Assembly: GCA_021812865.1 (NCBI GenBank)
Contig: JAKAMP010000181.1
Location: 1-6,295, forward strand
Source of the DNA: Bacteroidota bacterium
GTDB lineage: Bacteria > Bacteroidota > Bacteroidia > Bacteroidales > JAAYUG01
Direction: 5' to 3'
Length of the DNA stretch: 6,295 nt
Below are positions 5,012 to 6,295 of the stretch, in pieces. Below the pieces are notes generated by a model. That model was not told the origin of the DNA. It ran no database searches and saw only the letters and a program-made list of their open reading frames with translations. Position numbers and translations under genes: made by a program. Within the stretch, counting starts at the first letter, position 1. Each line of letters starts with the position of its first letter.

Positions 5012-5812
5012 ATGAGCCTCCAGATTTTTCTCGTGATCCTGTTGACCTTCCTCATCAACCTGATCACCACCTTATCCTATTCTGTCCGCATAGTGGGAAT
5101 ACGCACCGGCAGAATCGCTATTTCATTTGCCCTGTTCAACATTCTGGTGCTGATCTCGCGCACGGCCAACGGGTTCCAGGCCCCCCTGCTCGCCAGCTCG
5201 ATTGAACGCAACATCAAAGACGGACTGGCAAGCAATATCATGGATTTCCGGATGATCATTTTTTCCTGTACCGTCGCTACCCTGGTTGGCGGACTCATGA
5301 TTCCCTCCTTCCAGAGACTTTTATCAGGCGCTGTAAACAAGTTCAGCGTATATAAGTCCGTTCCGAAGGTTATCTTCTACGGTTTCACCAAGGGGGGCAT
5401 AACCTATATTAAGGAAAATGTGGTCGTTCCGCATCCCCGGAATGTTACCCAGATCGATTTCAGGAATGACTTTCCCTGGAGGGTTTTCCTGATGAACGTG
5501 GTTGCCGTTGCCATCATCACGGTGGGTGTGATCTCCTCCTTGTATGCGGGGTATCTCAATCCCGACCTGCGCACAACCTCCAGCACCCTGTCCTCGGTGA
5601 TCAACGGGCTTGCCACCATCCTGATGTTCGTGTTCATTGACCCGTTTTTATCCATGATGACCGATGAGGTGGTACTGGGCAAAGCCAAAGAATCGCTGTT
5701 CCGTAAATATATCGTATACATGGTCCTGGCAAGGATCGTGGGAACGCTTATCGCCCAGGTTATTTTCCTTCCTTCGGCAAAGATCATTGCATACCTTTCG
5801 GGGATTATCTAA
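5012..5812 (+). CDS. amj: Amj-family (alternate to MurJ) lipid II flippase
   Basis: This 266-residue inner-membrane protein matches what I know of the Amj/YdaH family (DUF2837) over its whole length. The most telling part is the N-terminus: INLITTLSYSVRIVGIRTGRIAISFALFNILVLISRTANGFQAPLL, residues 15-60 with NLIxTLxYxxR (16-26), GxRTGxxA (29-36), LFN (41-43), SR (49-50) and QAPLL (56-60). About six membrane segments are visible, near 3-22, 36-53, 80-98, 158-180, 197-214 and 233-253. In Bacillus subtilis Amj translocates lipid II across the cytoplasmic membrane and can replace MurJ; the same reaction is inferred here. The ATG at 5012 places the first membrane helix directly at the N-terminus and lies 28 bases after a TAnnTTTG element. 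Base composition is like its neighbours. The start of a MORN protein gene lies 105 bp downstream on the same strand. Confidence 0.87.
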   Translation: MSLQIFLVILLTFLINLITTLSYSVRIVGIRTGRIAISFALFNILVLISRTANGFQAPLLASSIERNIKDGLASNIMDFRMIIFSCTVATLVGGLMIPSFQRLLSGAVNKFSVYKSVPKVIFYGFTKGGITYIKENVVVPHPRNVTQIDFRNDFPWRVFLMNVVAVAIITVGVISSLYAGYLNPDLRTTSSTLSSVINGLATILMFVFIDPFLSMMTDEVVLGKAKESLFRKYIVYMVLARIVGTLIAQVIFLPSAKIIAYLSGII

Positions 5813-5917
5813 ATTTGAATTGCATCTGGATTTCCAGCAGCGCCAGGCAGCCCCTCTCCTGCATGATTTGTAATTCAGACTATTATCTCATGTTTCTCCT
5901 AATATAATGCATTAGCC

Positions 5918-6295
5918 ATGAAAAGGGAAATTGGAATTCTCACCGTATTGCTCCTGATAAGCGGGGTGCTTTCCTATGCTCAAAAGTCCGACACCTGTAA
6001 AGTGCTTTTAAAAGAAATCCAGGGAACCTACCGGGGCGACTGTAAAGACGGGCTGGCCGACGGCAAAGGGGCGGCCAAGGGAACCGATTCCTATGCAGGA
6101 CATTTTAAAAACGGTTTGCCCGAAGGAAAGGGACGCTATACTTACCAGAACGGCAATACCTTCGATGGCTACTGGAGTAATGGTGTGAAAAACGGGAAGG
6201 GCGAATTCACCTATTTCCTGAACGGGCAGAAAATGGTTCAGAAAGGGTACTGGAAGGACGGTGATTATGCCGGTCTAACCAATCCCGATGAATTT
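5918..6295 (+). CDS. Secreted MORN-repeat protein, N-terminal part
   Basis: The frame is open from the ATG at 5918 to the window edge, giving 126 residues with no stop. MKREIGILTVLLLISGVLSY (1-20) is a signal peptide, with likely cleavage at SYA-Q (21/22). It is followed by MORN-type repeats of about 22 residues: YRGDCKDGLADGKG (38-51), YAGHFKNGLPEGKGRYTYQNG (59-79), FDGYWSNGVKNGKGEFTY (82-99) and a fourth, less regular copy starting KGYWKDGDYAG (109-119). Each has the Y/F-x-G-x-[FWC]-x-[DN]-G-x-x-x-G-K-G pattern. Cys27 and Cys42 could form a disulfide after export. Such proteins are common in Bacteroidota, but specific functions are mostly unknown; MORN repeats are thought to bind lipids or proteins. 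What follows the repeats is outside the window, so any C-terminal domain is unknown. No convincing promoter was found in the 105 bp before it. Confidence 0.85.
   Translation, partial: MKREIGILTVLLLISGVLSYAQKSDTCKVLLKEIQGTYRGDCKDGLADGKGAAKGTDSYAGHFKNGLPEGKGRYTYQNGNTFDGYWSNGVKNGKGEFTYFLNGQKMVQKGYWKDGDYAGLTNPDEF

Noticed and set aside
4960..5205. Plus-strand 81-codon open frame overlapping the start of amj
   Set aside because: It is rich in His and Pro, and overlaps amj in another frame, where amj has clear family similarity and membrane helices.
5826..5837. CTGGA-TT-TCCAG palindrome after amj as a terminator
   Set aside because: The loop is too small for a full stem and no T-run follows.
5867..5896. 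TTTG and CATGTTTC as a promoter for the MORN gene
   Set aside because: The spacing is 18 bases and the -7 box matches at only 6 of 8 positions; a TATAAT at 5903-5908 would start transcription at the ATG and has no -35 partner.

Overview
The window looks like chromosomal DNA of a member of the Bacteroidota. The reasons are: several signal peptides end in the Ala/Ser-Gln pattern common in that phylum (LFA-Q, MS-Q, SYA-Q); genes are preceded by A-rich leaders rather than strong Shine-Dalgarno sites; three upstream regions carry the TAnnTTTG-type -7 element of Bacteroidota promoters; and the protein families (lipoprotein GH78 rhamnosidase, YCII protein with an 'IFR' start, POTRA-less Omp85 barrel) fit. 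Genus or order cannot be read from this window.

Left half, minus strand (1-3037). Read in the direction of transcription, a small YCII/DGPF-family protein (3037-2690) is followed after 30 bp by a lipoprotein alpha-L-rhamnosidase of family GH78 (2659-230), probably one transcript. Then comes a 130-bp gap holding the best Bacteroidota promoter of the window (152-121), and the first 33 codons of an exported protein with a possible polysaccharide-deacetylase motif (99-1, cut by the window edge).

Divergent intergenic region (3038-3280). It holds no gene but is rich in dyads and direct repeats: an 11-bp perfect direct repeat, a GTATAAT/ATTATAC inverted repeat, a CTGCTTAA/TTAAGCAG inverted repeat with two TTTGTAAA copies, and a small hairpin at the likely start of the rightward transcript.

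Right half, plus strand (3281-6295). An outer-membrane beta-barrel of the BamA/Omp85 superfamily without POTRA domains is followed by a 384-bp gene-free gap. This gap is built of ordered repeats: two 49-bp arrays of exactly seven degenerate NNAAATC heptamers, the second preceded by four TRATTGG-like heptamers in the same phase, flanking three GC-rich 30-bp units that can form hairpins. After the gap come an Amj-family (alternate-to-MurJ) lipid II flippase and the start of a secreted MORN-repeat protein that runs off the window.

Functionally, the right half concerns the cell envelope (outer-membrane barrel, peptidoglycan precursor flipping, exported MORN protein), while the left half concerns carbohydrate processing. 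No SusC/SusD pair, sigma factor, mobile element, CRISPR array or RNA gene is visible. The most unusual material is the heptamer/30-mer repeat block at 4634-4896.
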